Source: Synechococcus sp. BIOS-E4-1 (lineage in GTDB: Bacteria; Cyanobacteriota; Cyanobacteriia; PCC-6307; Cyanobiaceae). Taken from it: DNA of 64,000 nt. The first letter of the stretch is position 1. Every line of letters starts with the position of its first letter. Shown piece by piece: positions 35,972 to 44,753 of this stretch. The notes beneath the pieces were generated by a model. It was not told where the DNA came from, did no database searches, and worked only from the letters and a program-made list of their open reading frames with translations. A program made the position numbers and the translations under genes. The stretch is from positions 2,191,494 through 2,255,493 of the forward strand of contig NZ_CP047935.1 of assembly GCF_014279995.1 (NCBI RefSeq), written 5' to 3'.

Positions 35972-37276
35972 GTGCTTCGAAACTCAGCTCTAGCGACAAC
36001 AACGCTACTGGCCGCTGGCTTACTGCTGCAGGGTTGCATTCAAGAAAAATCAACAACAACTCCCAACATTTCCGCCTATGGAAGCCAGGTCAGGGGAGGG
36101 CCATGGCTTGAATTGGTCTCCAGAGGAAAGAACAATCAAAAGCCTCCGGCAGGCACAATCTTGATCTGGACTCCGGACTATGAGGGGATGAACCCAATGG
36201 TCCAGACAAGAATAGATCAGACCCTAAAAAATCTAATTCAACGATTTCAAGAAAGATACAACATGGTCAATGTGATCTGGAGAAAATATTCAGACTCAAA
36301 TATCTACAAGAAGTATTCAGAAAAAGTCAAAGAAGGATTAGGTCCAGACTTATTATTAGCTCATAATTTCATGATCCCAGCGCTCCGCAAAAAGAATGAA
36401 ATTGAGGCCATACCAGCCAACAGCGTAAGGTTTGGAGAATTACGTCCAAAACTTTTAAAAACCGCGGGGGCTAATGGCACACTCTATGCCATACCATTCA
36501 TCATTAATCTTCAATTACTTTGCATCAACAAGCAAAAAGCAAGAAGTACACCTAAAACATTTAATGAGCTGCTTGAACTTTCCAGATCAGGGATTTCGAT
36601 CGCAATAGGGGGAAATTTCCTTGAAACAATATGGGGACTGCCAGGATTTAACGCGAAATTATTTGGAGCCAACAAGAGCTCTGCTCAGGACCTCAAAGAG
36701 GGTCTGAATAATTGGATCAAGACACTCAGAAAAAGTGACGAGGAGCCCAATGTAGCCCTATTCAAAAACTCGTCATTAATGACAAAATATTTTGCAGAAG
36801 GAAAAATTAGTATCATTAATTGTGAATCAATTGACCTGCCATTCCTAAGGAATAAGCTTGGTAGCGAAAATCTTGGAATCAGTGAACTGCCAAGTATTAA
36901 TGGTAAAAACTCCGAGCCAAGACTGACTGGAGCATCCTTTGTATTGAATCCATTCGCAAGCAAGAGCCAAACAAAACTTGCCTTGCGATTCAGCAATTAC
37001 GCAATCAGCGTTGACCAGCAACAACAAATTGCAATCAATTGGAACTCACTTTTACCAGTCAACAAAAATAGTGACTTTAATCAAGAGCTTCTTCCTGTTC
37101 GAACTATATCAGAAAAGGCTTTCGCTAAATCATCGGAGTTGACAGACAGAGAACTAGAAACAATGATCTTGAACTACAACGCCATTCAGGAGATCTATCA
37201 AGATGCAACAGCGGGATTAATCGACCCAGTTAAGGCCAGTAATGAAATCATTGAACTATTTGAGAGTCCGCAATGA
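35972..37276 (+). CDS. Solute-binding lipoprotein (ABC family 1 type)
   Basis: 434 residues from a GTG. Signal peptide with lipobox LLQGC (Cys22). The fold resembles type-1 extracellular solute-binding proteins: ILIWTPDYEGMNP near the start, GPDLLLAHNFMIPAL, YAIPFIINLQLLCINKQ, and a late LTGASFVLNPFASKSQTKLALRFSNY. Such proteins bind sugars, polyols or similar. No permease or ATPase gene is nearby; instead its stop overlaps the start of an MscS-type channel gene by 4 bp, so the two are cotranslated. A partnership between binding protein and channel is inferred from this, not shown. Confidence 0.82.
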   Translation: MLRNSALATTTLLAAGLLLQGCIQEKSTTTPNISAYGSQVRGGPWLELVSRGKNNQKPPAGTILIWTPDYEGMNPMVQTRIDQTLKNLIQRFQERYNMVNVIWRKYSDSNIYKKYSEKVKEGLGPDLLLAHNFMIPALRKKNEIEAIPANSVRFGELRPKLLKTAGANGTLYAIPFIINLQLLCINKQKARSTPKTFNELLELSRSGISIAIGGNFLETIWGLPGFNAKLFGANKSSAQDLKEGLNNWIKTLRKSDEEPNVALFKNSSLMTKYFAEGKISIINCESIDLPFLRNKLGSENLGISELPSINGKNSEPRLTGASFVLNPFASKSQTKLALRFSNYAISVDQQQQIAINWNSLLPVNKNSDFNQELLPVRTISEKAFAKSSELTDRELETMILNYNAIQEIYQDATAGLIDPVKASNEIIELFESPQ

Positions 37277-38613
37277 CCACAGCAAGTCAAATCAATTTAG
37301 AACCCATTACTCAATTCAGTAACGAGCTTTGGCATGCTGTGAGTCGGCCAGCTGTAAGCATCCAGATTCTAATTATTATCATCAGCATATCAATTGGTTT
37401 CATTGTTGCATCAAAAGTGAGAATCAATATTAAACGCCTAAAAGCCCCGATCAAGCCGAGGGCCACAGCAGCCTCAATAGCACTTATTGTATTAACAATA
37501 ATCTACGCAATAATGGAAATAACACGACGGCCTAATGGACTCATTCAACATGCATGGGCAATATTACTGGCTTATACAATACTCAATATTTTATTTCAAT
37601 CGCTAACTCATTCGGTCAGTAAAGATAAAGCCGAAAAATTAAATCAGTACAAAACGAGGCTTTTCATGCCTGCTTTGATTGGATATCTTCTCTTTATCGT
37701 AATTCAAACATTTGGAGATCCATCATCATTGCTTGGCGCGCCGATCATCCAACTCTTTGGTACCCCTTTTAATATTGGCGATGGATTATCAATAACAATT
37801 GGTCTATATTTATGGGTTAACCTATCGTCATTCATGACGCAAATACTTGAATGGTTTTTGGGGTCGAATAAAACAGAAAACAGGGAGGTATCGAAAGCCA
37901 TTTTCATCTTAATTCGTTATGGCCTAGTTGGCTTCGGTATATTTGTCATCATTGGGACAATTGGCATTAGTCCAACAGTATTTGGCTTAATTACTGGCGG
38001 TCTCTCTGTGGGTATTGGTCTTGGACTCAAGGAGATTATTAGTAACTTCGTTAGTGGCATTTGGTTACTCATGGAAGGTTCGACCAAACCAGGGGATGTG
38101 ATTAATCTGAACCTTCTGGATAGCTCAGGGGAAGCGTTTCAAATCGCTGAAGTCACAGATTGCGGCTTAAGGGCAGTCACTGTGACAAATCAAAGTGATC
38201 ATTGCGAGAGAATCATTCCTAACAACCTATTTTTCACAAATCAAATCACTACGTATACCAAAAACCACAACATTATTGCCAGAAAATCTTATTTTGGTGT
38301 GAGCTATGGGAGTGACCCAAATCAAGTGATCGAGTTGATTACAGAGGTTGTGACATCACACCCAGAAGTTCTTGCAAATCCAGCACCATCAACGGTGTTT
38401 GTTGCCTATGGCGATTCAAGCCTGGATTTTTATGTAAAATTCTTTATTCAGGATGTGAAGGGAGGCATTCGCGTTACAAGCGAGATCAATTTAAGGATTT
38501 GGAAAAAACTGAAAGAAAACTCGATCGAAATACCATTTCCCCAGCGCACCCTTCATATCCCAGACCCGCTTGATATAAGATACAAAGATTCTGAGCAAGA
38601 CTCATCACCATAA
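37273..38613 (+). CDS. MscS-family mechanosensitive channel
   Basis: 446 residues. About five N-terminal helices are followed by the MscS pore-lining helix GLITGGLSVGIGLGLKEIISNFVSG (Gly/Ala-rich, about residues 239-263), the beta domain (LLMEGSTKPGDVINL, GLRAVTVTNQSDHCERIIPN) and a C-terminal domain ending IPFPQRTLHIPD, as in MscS. It releases osmolytes or ions on membrane tension. Translationally coupled to the upstream solute-binding lipoprotein. Confidence 0.93.
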   Translation: MTTASQINLEPITQFSNELWHAVSRPAVSIQILIIIISISIGFIVASKVRINIKRLKAPIKPRATAASIALIVLTIIYAIMEITRRPNGLIQHAWAILLAYTILNILFQSLTHSVSKDKAEKLNQYKTRLFMPALIGYLLFIVIQTFGDPSSLLGAPIIQLFGTPFNIGDGLSITIGLYLWVNLSSFMTQILEWFLGSNKTENREVSKAIFILIRYGLVGFGIFVIIGTIGISPTVFGLITGGLSVGIGLGLKEIISNFVSGIWLLMEGSTKPGDVINLNLLDSSGEAFQIAEVTDCGLRAVTVTNQSDHCERIIPNNLFFTNQITTYTKNHNIIARKSYFGVSYGSDPNQVIELITEVVTSHPEVLANPAPSTVFVAYGDSSLDFYVKFFIQDVKGGIRVTSEINLRIWKKLKENSIEIPFPQRTLHIPDPLDIRYKDSEQDSSP

Positions 38614-38751
38614 TCTTTATGCGATTCAACAACTTTCGTTCAGTCAACAAATTAAATCATTGACGGCTTCTTGTTATTTGATCAGATCCTACAAGTCGAG
38701 CTTAAAGCAGCAAACAGATCTTCCTTAACCCACTGATCCTCACCGCATCGG

Positions 38752-38970
38752 TCACCTGAGCTCAGGCTGACGCTGATCCAACAGGTCATCGGCAGCCTGA
38801 TTCCCACCACCAGTCCACATGTTGACCTCTGGACCACCGGTCCACGCGGATGCACTCGGACTGGGGTCTTCAGCTGGTTTTCCATTCTGGATGTCTTGAC
38901 TGAGTTCTGAAGGAGTAACAGGCCCATCAACAGCAACCATCAAAAGGGTAATCAGCAGAAGGGTTTCCAT
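38752..38970 (-). CDS. Small protein with hydrophobic start
   Basis: 72 residues from the ATG at 38970 (the frame is open to 39045). METLLLITLLMVAVDGPVTP is a short hydrophobic segment, then a polar Gly/Pro/Asn-rich tail with WTGGPEVNMWTGGGN, an internal near-repeat of WTGG. It may be exported. Unknown. Confidence 0.45.
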   Translation of the reverse strand: METLLLITLLMVAVDGPVTPSELSQDIQNGKPAEDPSPSASAWTGGPEVNMWTGGGNQAADDLLDQRQPELR

Positions 38971-39134
38971 CTCTTCATGGCAATTACACACTTGATAGCT
39001 GGAAATAGCAGCTGATCCGATCGATGAAACAGAAGCACAAGCCAAGATCGTCGGTTACGACCAATGGTCCCACGCGTGCTGACCTGATGACATACAACAA
39101 CTGCTGAGAAGCAGTCGAGGGCATACTCTGCTTC

Positions 39135-39407
39135 ATGTTGAATTGCAGCTCAGGCCCCGTTGAACCACACGAGATGCCTCGTGGAGAAGTCTGGCTTGTG
39201 AATGGCGACCAACTACTGATTGTTCACTTCAAACCTGACTCTTCGATGACCCATGGGCATTGGGTGGAGTTGAGAACATACGTTTGGAGCCGTCCCCAAC
39301 CGCCTGTGCCTCAGTCCAGACGAAAGCTGTCAAACCAGAACGCCAGTGAAATCTGGAAGCACATGATTAAAGTTGGATGGCGTCTATGCGCTGCACCAGT
39401 ATGCTAA
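39135..39407 (+). CDS. DUF1651 domain protein, copy 1
   Basis: 90 residues. GEVWLVNGDQLLIVHF, THGHWVELRTYVW and the final KVGWRLC are the core of DUF1651, a family found mainly in marine Synechococcus and Prochlorococcus. It is a paralogue of the gene at 52564 (same length, same RPxPPVPQSxR block). Function unknown. Confidence 0.8.
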   Translation: MLNCSSGPVEPHEMPRGEVWLVNGDQLLIVHFKPDSSMTHGHWVELRTYVWSRPQPPVPQSRRKLSNQNASEIWKHMIKVGWRLCAAPVC

Positions 39408-39425
39408 AAAAATTCAGGCGATGAA

Positions 39426-39692
39426 TCATCGCGGAATGTAGTCCATAGGATCATCAACATTACCGAAACTGCAAGGTGTTTCGGCACGGCCTCCTGGCAA
39501 CATGTTGGCGGGGATCAAGCCGTCTCTGTAAATTTCACAGAGCTCCTCAGGTGTACGGCTGTCAACCCAAGCTTGAAAAGTTGAATCATCCGAGGCAATC
39601 AGCTGAGCAATCAGCAAAACTTCGTACACGACTTGTGGGAGTTGTTGATCGACCAACTCTGCAGCAGATCGGCTCAACCAGCAGACTTTCAT
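39426..39692 (-). CDS. Small soluble protein, unknown function
   Basis: 88 residues (VVYEVLLIAQLIASDD, DGLIPANMLPGGRAETPC). It converges on the DUF1651 gene with 18 bp between stops. Helical, acidic; not recognised. Confidence 0.5.
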   Translation of the reverse strand: MKVCWLSRSAAELVDQQLPQVVYEVLLIAQLIASDDSTFQAWVDSRTPEELCEIYRDGLIPANMLPGGRAETPCSFGNVDDPMDYIPR

Positions 39693-39928
39693 TCAATAGC
39701 TCAACACGCTGACACGCGTTGAACTGAGTGATCTGCATTGCAGCGCGGAAGCTCTCCTGGATTGGGAATAAACCTTGCAAGGATTGCCCTTATGAGCGAT
39801 CAAGGCAGTGTTGACAAGGACATGATCACCCCAGAGCTTCACAACACCGACGACAGGTCACCCTGAGCAATGGGCCGACTCACAGCAACGTCCATGCAGG
39901 CTTGGAGATCAGAGAAGACAACTAGTGG
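39693..39928. other. 236 bp without a clear gene
   Basis: It contains a 24-codon ORF from 39792 (MSDQGSVDKDM...) that is too short and plain to support. Confidence 0.5.
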
Positions 39929-40039
39929 TCAGGCGCTAGTGAGCATCTGAACAACGCCGAACACAAACAGAGCCAAAACGATCGAAGCAAGAAATGACTT
40001 GCCTCGATTGGCGATACCATTTTGAATCCTCTCAATCAT
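39929..40039 (-). CDS. 36-residue membrane peptide
   Basis: ATG at 40039; MIERIQNGIANRGKSFLASI then a helix (VLALFVFGVVQML). The positively charged N-terminus before a single span is typical of small inner-membrane peptides. Short, so only moderately supported. Confidence 0.45.
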   Translation of the reverse strand: MIERIQNGIANRGKSFLASIVLALFVFGVVQMLTSA

Positions 40040-40474
40040 GTGTTCCCTATCACTTAATACAACATCAATAAATATCAGCAGGCTTTTCGTGATTACGCCA
40101 CGCATTCGAGTTACTCATCAAGCACAAAAGATACCCAGGCTTTTACTATTGGAGCCGAACATGTAGCGACTGAACCCCTGCCAAGCGGAAATGATTCAGC
40201 AGGAGAGGAACCATGAGCATCTTTACCCATAACCGAAGCGAAAGCCCGTACAACCCCCCAGGGCTCTGACCATCTGCTCCAAGCGGGCAGCACAGGCCCG
40301 ACTGACGGGCTGAAACATCGATGAACGCACTCTGACGACCCTTCTTTGCGGAGATGAACAGTCGAATCCGGAATTCACTGCAGCAGCAGCTGACGCTGAT
40401 GCAGAAGGTGGTGAACCGACTCGGTCTCAAGCGATTGAGCGCCGCGGGGCGTTGGTCCATCAAGCATGCACAAA
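40040..40474. other. 435 bp without a clear gene
   Basis: Only an 18-codon ORF with a good ribosome binding site near 40213 and a 74-codon frame from 40354 that runs through the Fur-like boxes are seen; neither looks conserved. Confidence 0.5.
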
Positions 40475-40556
40475 CGAAACTGATTCTCAGCAGCAGATTT
40501 GCACTGCTGAATGTGATTCTCAAAAGCATATTTGGGGCTCTTGAATGTGATTCTCA
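40475..40556 (+). promoter_or_regulatory. Three phased Fur-box-like sites upstream of ferritin
   Basis: Three 15-mers: CGAAACTGATTCTCA (40475-40489), then TGAATGTGATTCTCA twice (40508-40522, 40542-40556). Reverse complements TGAGAATCACATTCA (and TGAGAATCAGTTTCG) match the 7-1-7 Fur consensus TGATAATNATTATCA at 11 of 14 defined positions, the first site at 10 of 14. Spacings are 33 and 34 bp, about three helical turns, so bound dimers would lie on one face. The two downstream sites sit in near-identical 34-bp units. The ferritin start is 96 bp downstream. Confidence 0.6.
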
Positions 40557-40651
40557 AAAGCATATTTTGATCGCTTAATGTTCGGTTTTCACGCATATCT
40601 TTCGCTGTTTTGTGATGTAGAACTGATGCATCCCTTCCAGAGGACAACGCA

Positions 40652-41233
40652 ATGACAAATTCCGCCACCCAGGCCACCATCACCATTCCCGTCGGCCCTG
40701 CAGGCCGTGCCATGGCCGAACCCATGTCCAGCGAACTGCTCGACCTGATGGAAGCCCATCTCAACCTTGAGCGTCAGTCAGCTGCTGATTACTTGGCTGC
40801 TGCGATCTGGTTTGCTGAACGTGAACTGACCGGCTTTGCCGAGCATCTCCGCGATGAGGCCAAGCAGGAGCAGGAGCACGCCGCCAAGTTTGCTGACTAT
40901 CTGATCTCCAGAGGTCAGCGCCCTGTGCTCGACACGATCGAACCACCCCGCCAGCAATGGCCTGATGTGGAGCAGGTGATCGCCAATGTCTTCCGCATGG
41001 AAGCTGATGTCACCGCCTCGGTGCTGCAGCTTTACGGCACTGCTGAAAAGGACATTGACCGCCGCACCACTGTGTTCCTCGACGCAATCGTTGATGCTCA
41101 GCGTCTTTCTGAGCACGAAGCCGCTTACCTGCTGGGTCGCGTCAAGTTCGCTGCCGGCAACCCTGCTGCCGTGATGATCATCGACGCAGAACTGAGGGAA
41201 GGCGAAGCCGAGCCCGCCAAACTCGAAGGCTGA
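40652..41233 (+). CDS. ftn: Ferritin
   Basis: 193 residues, four-helix ferritin. Ferroxidase-site residues fall as in the marine Synechococcus ferritin SynFtn: LNLERQSAADYLAAAIW (Glu40, Tyr47), EQEHAAKF (Glu73, His76), MEADVTASV, and a late YLLGRVKFAAGNPAAVMIIDAELR. It oxidises Fe(II) and stores it as a mineral, useful where iron is scarce and pulsed. Preceded by three Fur-box-like sites and followed by a strong terminator, so probably a single-gene, iron-responsive unit. Confidence 0.95.
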   Translation: MTNSATQATITIPVGPAGRAMAEPMSSELLDLMEAHLNLERQSAADYLAAAIWFAERELTGFAEHLRDEAKQEQEHAAKFADYLISRGQRPVLDTIEPPRQQWPDVEQVIANVFRMEADVTASVLQLYGTAEKDIDRRTTVFLDAIVDAQRLSEHEAAYLLGRVKFAAGNPAAVMIIDAELREGEAEPAKLEG

Positions 41234-41292
41234 TCAACAACAGCCTCATCAACATCAAGCCCAACCTGGCAATCCAATTCACCATCCCTGCA

Positions 41293-41320
41293 GCCCCGCC
41301 AAGTGCGGGGCTTTTGTTTT
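41293..41320 (+). terminator. Rho-independent terminator after ferritin
   Basis: Stem GCCCCGC / GCGGGGC with a 5-base loop, then TTTTGTTTT, 60 bp past the ferritin stop. Confidence 0.9.
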
Positions 41321-41418
41321 GCACTGGCAAGATGTTTCAACAACCCTGAAATGAACAACAGGCTGCTGTTACCGAACAGCAATCATGCCCATGATGAAAC
41401 TTCTTCCAGTCGACGCCG

Positions 41419-41952
41419 ATGACCTGGACCTATCTCTTTTGCCTTATCGCAGGCGGAGTGTTGATCACACTTTCGATCGCTGGTGAATCGGACAGCATCA
41501 TGGATGGCGATGCTGCGACCGGAATCGCTGAAGGTGGCAATCCTGCTGTTGTTTTCAGCACATCGTTCTGGTCTTTTTCACTGGCCGGGTTTGGGCTCTG
41601 TGGGTTATTGCTGCAGTTGTTCGAAGAAACAACAGCTTCCCGCTTCAATCTGCCCATCGCACTGCTGCTTGGAGTCAGCCTGGGGTTGTGTGCTTCGCTT
41701 ACGCTGCGCGTTCTGGCTCGGCGTGATGCCAATACGGTCGTGCTTTCCGGAGACCTGATCGGACTGGAAGCCAAAGTGACCCTGCCGCTGAATGAACGTC
41801 AGCGTGGGTTTGTGGAGACATCGGTGCGTGGCAGTCTGGTGCGACGAGCAGCTCGCAGTGCCTGTGGTCCTTTGGAGCGAGGCCAGAACGTTGTGATTTT
41901 GCGTTGTGAGGGCAACACATTGATTGTGGATGCCATGGACATGGTCAGCTGA
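41419..41952 (+). CDS. NfeD-like membrane protein
   Basis: 177 residues: helices near 5-22, 50-68 and 78-98, then a soluble OB-fold-like domain from about 108 (LIGLEAKVTLPLNERQRGFV, LERGQNVVILRCEGNTLIVDAMD). NfeD proteins are encoded beside flotillins and act with them in membrane microdomains; here two flotillin genes follow directly on the same strand. Confidence 0.82.
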   Translation: MTWTYLFCLIAGGVLITLSIAGESDSIMDGDAATGIAEGGNPAVVFSTSFWSFSLAGFGLCGLLLQLFEETTASRFNLPIALLLGVSLGLCASLTLRVLARRDANTVVLSGDLIGLEAKVTLPLNERQRGFVETSVRGSLVRRAARSACGPLERGQNVVILRCEGNTLIVDAMDMVS

Positions 41953-41991
41953 TTGGAGCCTGGCTAGGGAAGGTCAGTCGCCTTCCCAGGC

Positions 41992-43314
41992 ATGCACAAC
42001 AGCCTGGCAATCGAACCGGTGCCGGTTCTTGCCCAACGACAACCCAGCAGTAACCCTGCCGCGGCAGTGGTAACGATCGGTTCCAGCGTTTTTGTGGTGA
42101 TCGTCGCACTCACCCTGATCAGCCGCTGGATGATCCGCATCTGCAGGCCCAATGAAATGCTGGTAGTGACCGGCTCCAAATCCAATCAGGGCAATCAGGG
42201 GGTCAAGGGCTACCGCGTCGTAGCCAATGGCGGCTGCACCTTTGTGAAACCGATTCTTGAAACAGCACGTCGCATGGACGTCACCTTGCTGCCAGTACTG
42301 GTGGAGGTGAATAACGCCTATTCCAAGGGCGGTACTCCTCTCAATATTCAGGCGATCGCCAATGTCAAAGTCAGCACTGACCCGGAGGTCCGCAACAACG
42401 CGATCGAACGGTTTCTGGGCCGTGATAACAAGGAGATCGTGCAGGTCGCCAAGGAAAACCTGGAGGGCAACCTTCGCAGTGTTCTGGCGCAGCTGACCCC
42501 TGAGCAGGTCAATGAAGACCGCCTGCGTTTTGCTGAGCAGATCGCCGATGAAGTCGGCGAGGATCTGCGCAGGCTGGGGCTGCAGCTCGACACCCTGAAG
42601 ATTCAGAGTGTCTACGACGATGTCGACTATCTCAATTCGATCAGCCGAAGGCGAGTAGCCCAGATCGTGCGAGACGCTGAAATCGCTGAAGCAGAAGCCA
42701 TCGGTCAAGCCGAACGGATTGAAGCCGAGATGGAGGAGGTGGCTGAGGTGGTCCGTACAGAAGCTGACACTGTGGTGCTTGAAAAAGACAACGACGTTCG
42801 CACCAAAGTCGCCAAGATGGAGAAACAGGCCCGCTCGGAGGAGGAGCGGACTGAAGCCGCCGAATTGGAGGCCAGAGCTCGTGCTGAGCAACAACTACAG
42901 AAGGTGCGCGCTGAGCTGGAGCGTCTGCGTCTGAAAGCTGAAGCAGTTCTTCCATCGAAGGCTCAGCAAAAAGCACAGGAGCTGCGGGCTCGTGGTCAGG
43001 CGGCTGCCACTGCAGAGGATGTCAAAGCCAGCGCCCTGGTCAACGACATGCTCACTCAGGTCTGGGAAGACGCCGGCAACACAGCTGAGCTTGTCTTCCT
43101 GCTGCAACAGATTGAGATGGTGCTTCAGCAAGCAACACGACTGCCCGCCCAGTTGCAGCTCAAACGCATCACGGCGCTCGATGGCAATGACGCGTCGAGC
43201 CTGGCCAGCCTGGTGGCCTTGAACCACAAAGTGGTTCGTCAATTCTTCGAGCAGGTCAAGGAGATCCTTGGCGTTGATCTGATTGGAACCTTGTCCTCAA
43301 CTGGAGTGAAGTGA
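41992..43314 (+). CDS. Flotillin-like SPFH protein, copy 1
   Basis: 440 residues. One N-terminal helix (about 22-45), the SPFH domain (CRPNEMLVVTGSK to KIQSVYDDVDYLNSI) and a long heptad-rich C-terminal region with EAEAIGQAERIEAEMEEVAEVV and a run of Glu/Ala/Arg. It scaffolds functional membrane microdomains. It ends as the second flotillin begins (GTGATG, shared bases). Confidence 0.88.
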   Translation: MHNSLAIEPVPVLAQRQPSSNPAAAVVTIGSSVFVVIVALTLISRWMIRICRPNEMLVVTGSKSNQGNQGVKGYRVVANGGCTFVKPILETARRMDVTLLPVLVEVNNAYSKGGTPLNIQAIANVKVSTDPEVRNNAIERFLGRDNKEIVQVAKENLEGNLRSVLAQLTPEQVNEDRLRFAEQIADEVGEDLRRLGLQLDTLKIQSVYDDVDYLNSISRRRVAQIVRDAEIAEAEAIGQAERIEAEMEEVAEVVRTEADTVVLEKDNDVRTKVAKMEKQARSEEERTEAAELEARARAEQQLQKVRAELERLRLKAEAVLPSKAQQKAQELRARGQAAATAEDVKASALVNDMLTQVWEDAGNTAELVFLLQQIEMVLQQATRLPAQLQLKRITALDGNDASSLASLVALNHKVVRQFFEQVKEILGVDLIGTLSSTGVK

Positions 43315-44573
43315 TGTTTTTTGCAGTTGGTCTCACTGGAGCCGCAGGAGTTTGGGCGTTTGTCGTGCTTTTGCGTCAGCTCTATTACATCTGTCAGCCC
43401 AGCGAAGTACTGATTTTTGCTGGCTTGGGCAAAACAACCGGAGATGGGCGCAAAGTGGGCTATCGCACCGTGAGGGGAGGCAGTGCTCTACGCATCCCCG
43501 TTCTGGAAGAGGTGATGCGACTCGACCTCAGCAACATGATCATCGAGTTGCGCGTGGAGAACGCCTACTCCAAAGGAGGCATCCCATTAAATGTCGCCGG
43601 AGTCGCCAACATCAAGATTTCGGGTGATGAACCTGGAATCCACAACGCGATCGAACGCCTGATTGGCAAAACTCAGGATGAAATTCGTCACATTGCCAAA
43701 GAAACACTGGAAGGGAATCTGCGAGGTGTGATGGCAAGCCTGACTCCGGAACAACTCAATGAAGACAAGATCACATTTGCCAGAACCTTATTGGAGGAGG
43801 CGGAGGATGATCTCCAGAAGCTAGGACTGGTCCTCGACACTCTCCAGATCCAGAACATCTCAGATGATGTGCGCTACCTGGATTCAATCGGTCGCAAACA
43901 ACTGGTCGAGCTGAAGCGGGACTCTCGGATCGCAGAAGCGGAAGCCACCTCTCAATCAGCGGTGAAGCAAGCTGAGAATGAACGCATCACTTCGCTGCGT
44001 CGCCTCGACAAAGAGCTCGCTGTAGCGACTGCTAATGCTCAGAAGCGCATCAAGGATGCACTCACTCGCCGAGATGCTCTGGTAGCCGAGGTCGATGCAA
44101 AGGTGGGCGCTGAACTAGCTCGCGCTGAAGCTGAATTACCCGTCCAAGAAGAACGGATCAAGCAGGTGATGCAGCAGCTCGAAGCCGATGTGATTGCACC
44201 AGCAGAATCCGAATGCGAAACAATGATGGCGGATGCAAAGGGTTCAGCAGCTTCCATTATTGAGCAGGGGAGATCGCAAGCAGAGGGCCTTCAGGAACTC
44301 GTGACCTCACTCAAACGGTCCGGCTCTGATGCCAAACGTCTGTTCCTGTTGCAGAAGCTGGAGCCACTACTCACGATGCTGAGCGATACGGTCCAGCCCA
44401 TCGAAGTGGAAGAGGTTTCCTTGATAGGAGAGCGTGATGGACAAATGAACCTCTCGATCGCCACCTTACTGCGCCAACTTCAAGACAGCACGGGCTTACA
44501 CCTAACCGACACCAGAGACAAAACATCAATGAATCAGGCTTCAAACACTGGATCCGATCCTGCTTCCAGCTGA
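43314..44573 (+). CDS. Flotillin-like SPFH protein, copy 2
   Basis: 419 residues from the ATG at 43314 (GTG at 43311 also possible). Same layout as copy 1: short membrane segment, SPFH domain with NAYSKGGIPLNVAGVANIKI and EGNLRGVMASLTPEQLNEDKI (close parallels in copy 1), then a coiled-coil rich in EAEATSQSAVKQAENE. Tandem duplication followed by divergence is evident. Probably forms hetero-oligomers with copy 1. Confidence 0.88.
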   Translation: MFFAVGLTGAAGVWAFVVLLRQLYYICQPSEVLIFAGLGKTTGDGRKVGYRTVRGGSALRIPVLEEVMRLDLSNMIIELRVENAYSKGGIPLNVAGVANIKISGDEPGIHNAIERLIGKTQDEIRHIAKETLEGNLRGVMASLTPEQLNEDKITFARTLLEEAEDDLQKLGLVLDTLQIQNISDDVRYLDSIGRKQLVELKRDSRIAEAEATSQSAVKQAENERITSLRRLDKELAVATANAQKRIKDALTRRDALVAEVDAKVGAELARAEAELPVQEERIKQVMQQLEADVIAPAESECETMMADAKGSAASIIEQGRSQAEGLQELVTSLKRSGSDAKRLFLLQKLEPLLTMLSDTVQPIEVEEVSLIGERDGQMNLSIATLLRQLQDSTGLHLTDTRDKTSMNQASNTGSDPASS

Positions 44574-44753
44574 TGACACACCACATCAATCAGTCTCATG
44601 AGGCGAAGGTGGACAAAGCGAATCGAACATGAACCTCTTTGCTGCACAAAATCAAAAATTGCTGCACAAAGAGTCGCCAATACAGCAGCTGCTGTTGACA
44701 TTCACAAACCAAGTCAAACAAATCAGGCTTGGGATTCTGATCAGCAGCAATGA

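Noticed and set aside
40475-40556. Short CRISPR-like array
   Set aside because: Only three imperfect units with 18-19 bp between them and no cas genes; a promoter array explains it better.
40375-40764. Minus-strand ORFs through the ferritin upstream repeats
   Set aside because: The repeated peptides just reflect the repeated DNA sites; no coding character otherwise.
44636-44670. Repeat of TTGCTGCACAAA with flanking CTCTTTG/CAAAGAG before the MFS gene
   Set aside because: Short and isolated; no following T run and no known operator, so left out as a feature.
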